Shown here: in pieces, positions 4,808 to 6,122 of the stretch | How the letters are laid out: the number at the start of each line of letters is the position of its first letter | Position numbering within the stretch: position 1 is the stretch's first letter | Assembly (NCBI GenBank): GCA_945957225.1 | Contig: CAMFKK010000158.1 | Span: 1-6,122 of the forward strand | Source of the DNA: an uncultured Sphingobacteriia bacterium | GTDB taxonomy: Bacteria > Bacteroidota > Bacteroidia > Chitinophagales > Chitinophagaceae | Direction: 5' to 3' | Length of the DNA stretch: 6,122 nt | Program-made: the position numbers and the translations under genes | The notes under the pieces: generated by a model | What the model was told of the DNA's origin: nothing | Seen by the model: only the letters and a program-made list of their open reading frames with translations | Database searches by the model: none

Positions 4808-5578
4808 ATGAAAACCAAAGAAGAAATTGTCAATAACTGGTTACCCAGATATACAGGGGAAGCATTAGAAAATTTTGGCAAATACATTTTGCTAACCAAT
4901 TTTAGCAATTATGTACACATGTTTGCCAAATGGAACAATGTGCCAGTAATTGGATTAGACAGACCCATGCAATGCGCTACTGCAGAGGGAATCACCATCA
5001 TTAATTTTGGAATGGGTAGTCCGGGTGCAGCTACCATTATGGATTTACTTACAGCAATTCAACCAGAAGCCGTTTTGTTTTTGGGCAAGTGTGGCGGTCT
5101 AAAAAAACGCAATAAAATTGGAGACTTAATATTGCCCATTGCTGCTATTAGAGGAGAGGGTACCTCCAATGACTATTTTCCTCCAGAAGTACCTGCCATG
5201 CCTGCATTTGCCTTGCAGAAAGCTATTTCTACCACTATTCGTGATTACCAAGTAGACTATTGGACAGGCACCGTATATACAACCAATAGAAGGGTCTGGG
5301 AACACGATGAAGTATTTAAGGAATACCTGACAAGGGTAAGGGCCTATGCCATTGATATGGAAACTGCCACCATTTTCACCGTTGGTTTTTATAATAAAAT
5401 TCCAACAGGGGCTTTGCTATTGGTTAGTGATCAACCCATGATCCCAGACGGTGTAAAAACAGAAGCCAGTGACAAATTGGTGACGGCGGAATACGTGGAG
5501 AAGCACTTAAAAATTGGGATTGATTCCTTAAAGCAATTAATCAATAAGGGACAAACCGTAAGACATTTGCGCTTTTAA
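4808..5578 (+). CDS. amn: AMP nucleosidase, short form
   Basis: The enzyme hydrolyses AMP to adenine and ribose 5-phosphate, a purine salvage and energy-balance step in the cytoplasm. The 256-residue protein is a single phosphorylase/nucleosidase (PNP/UDP) domain. Visible blocks are INFGMGSPGAAT (65-76, phosphate-binding turn), FLGKCGGL (91-98), IRGEGTSNDYFPPE (114-127), AIDMETATIF (181-190, the Met-Glu pair that binds ribose in this fold) and LLVSDQPM (204-211) with D208 in the position of the base-protonating Asp. RGEGTSNDYFPPEVPA is what points to AMP nucleosidase rather than another PNP-family enzyme. It lacks the long N-terminal domain of the roughly 480-residue enterobacterial Amn, as is usual in Bacteroidota. 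The ATG at 4808 has no clear Shine-Dalgarno. The stop at 5576-5578 abuts the ccmB stop with no spacer. Confidence 0.92.
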   Translation: MKTKEEIVNNWLPRYTGEALENFGKYILLTNFSNYVHMFAKWNNVPVIGLDRPMQCATAEGITIINFGMGSPGAATIMDLLTAIQPEAVLFLGKCGGLKKRNKIGDLILPIAAIRGEGTSNDYFPPEVPAMPAFALQKAISTTIRDYQVDYWTGTVYTTNRRVWEHDEVFKEYLTRVRAYAIDMETATIFTVGFYNKIPTGALLLVSDQPMIPDGVKTEASDKLVTAEYVEKHLKIGIDSLKQLINKGQTVRHLRF

Positions 5579-6122
5579 TCAATCCTTCCACAAAAAAGGG
5601 AAGAGAATAATGGCTAGTGCTATGACTAATATATCCAAGCCAACCAGCATCAGCACCAGTTGCAAAAGACCGGCTTGAATCACCGCCGAGAAGACAGCCG
5701 TGGAAATTTTCATGAGGATCAGTAGTTGGGGAATAATAATGGGGAAGCCCATGATAGCCATGAGTGCCGCCTGTTGTTGTGCTTTTGCGGCAATGGCAGC
5801 AAGAAAGGTAAATACCAAACTCAAACTAATTCCACCCAGACAGGCAATTCCCAAAAATCGCCATCCGTATTCTATGGGATTCCCAAGCAAAACTGTGAAA
5901 ATGGCCAAACTAAGGCAGCTCATTACCAACATCAAAATAGCATTGAAAATGAGTTTGGACAAAACAAAATCCTTGGCTCCTGCAATGGAATAAAAATAGA
6001 GCATCTTTCCCCTGCTTTCTGCCAGAAAGCTTTTGGCTACAGCGTTGACACAAACAAATAATTGAATCACCCAAAATAAACCATTCCAGACCCTATCTTC
6101 GGGTTGGCCCATAGAGAGATAT
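5579..6122 (-). CDS. ccmB: CcmB haem exporter permease subunit (partial)
   Basis: This is the membrane permease of the CcmAB ABC transporter that, with CcmC, drives haem delivery to CcmE in cytochrome c maturation. The frame stays open to the right edge (residues YLS precede the first in-window Met at 6110-6112). That Met is therefore probably internal, and roughly 40 N-terminal residues including the first membrane helix lie outside. Diagnostic sequence is WNGLFWVIQLFVCVNAVAKSF (9-29 from that Met), then ESRGKMLYFYSIAGAKDFVLSKL, then LLGNPIEYGWRF. Further hydrophobic segments lie at about 53-76, 85-108, 116-133 and 145-172. The glycine in LLGNP and the AIAAKAQQQAALMAIMGFPI segment are typical of CcmB. 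It is on the opposite strand from ccmC and separated from it by three genes. Any ccmA is outside the window. Confidence 0.9.
   Translation of the reverse strand, partial: YLSMGQPEDRVWNGLFWVIQLFVCVNAVAKSFLAESRGKMLYFYSIAGAKDFVLSKLIFNAILMLVMSCLSLAIFTVLLGNPIEYGWRFLGIACLGGISLSLVFTFLAAIAAKAQQQAALMAIMGFPIIIPQLLILMKISTAVFSAVIQAGLLQLVLMLVGLDILVIALAIILFPFLWKD

Noticed and set aside
5700..6061. Two plus-strand frames opposite ccmB
   Set aside because: The minus-strand frame has clear CcmB sequence and membrane segments; the plus frames are its shadows.

Overview
The window reads as ordinary chromosomal sequence from a member of the Bacteroidota, probably near the Chitinophagaceae. That placement is inferred from several things. 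The DNA is AT-rich and strong Shine-Dalgarno sites are lacking. There are promoter-like sequences of the Bacteroidota type (TTTG, about 20 bases, then TAnnTTTG). The proteins look like their Bacteroidota forms: a short AMP nucleosidase, a CcmD-like small protein, and a stand-alone HsdR N-terminal domain protein. No search was run, so the family level is a guess.

Layout. Positions 1-183 are the 3' end of an aspartate kinase gene (+). Positions 184-531 form a 348-base gap between convergent genes. It holds a heptamer repeat array (GTGAAGA), the lysC terminator, a second inverted copy of the heptamer array, a 15-bp inverted copy of the queA 3' end, and the queA terminator. queA (tRNA queuosine synthesis) lies on the minus strand at 532-1581. 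The 243-base divergent gap 1582-1824 carries promoter candidates for queA and ccmC and two small tandem hairpins in the presumed queA leader. On the plus strand follow ccmC, an overlapping ccmD-like gene, and a glutamate dehydrogenase gene, which is separated from ccmD by a hairpin and closed by a strong terminator. A lone HsdR_N domain gene (4270-4704, minus) diverges from an AMP nucleosidase gene (4808-5578, plus). The right edge is the 3' part of ccmB (minus), whose stop codon directly abuts the amn stop.

How the genes fit together. CcmC, the CcmD-like protein and CcmB belong to one process, haem delivery for cytochrome c maturation, yet here they lie in two separate units on opposite strands about 3 kb apart. 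The remaining genes are housekeeping functions: lysine/threonine/methionine precursor synthesis, tRNA modification, glutamate-ammonia interconversion, and AMP breakdown to adenine and ribose-5-phosphate. I see no mobile element, CRISPR array, tRNA, rRNA or defence system, and no clear sign of an undescribed multi-gene system. The parts most worth a second look are non-coding: the inverted heptamer arrays and queA-tail copy at 188-546, the hairpins ahead of queA, and the small leader structures ahead of gdhA and amn.
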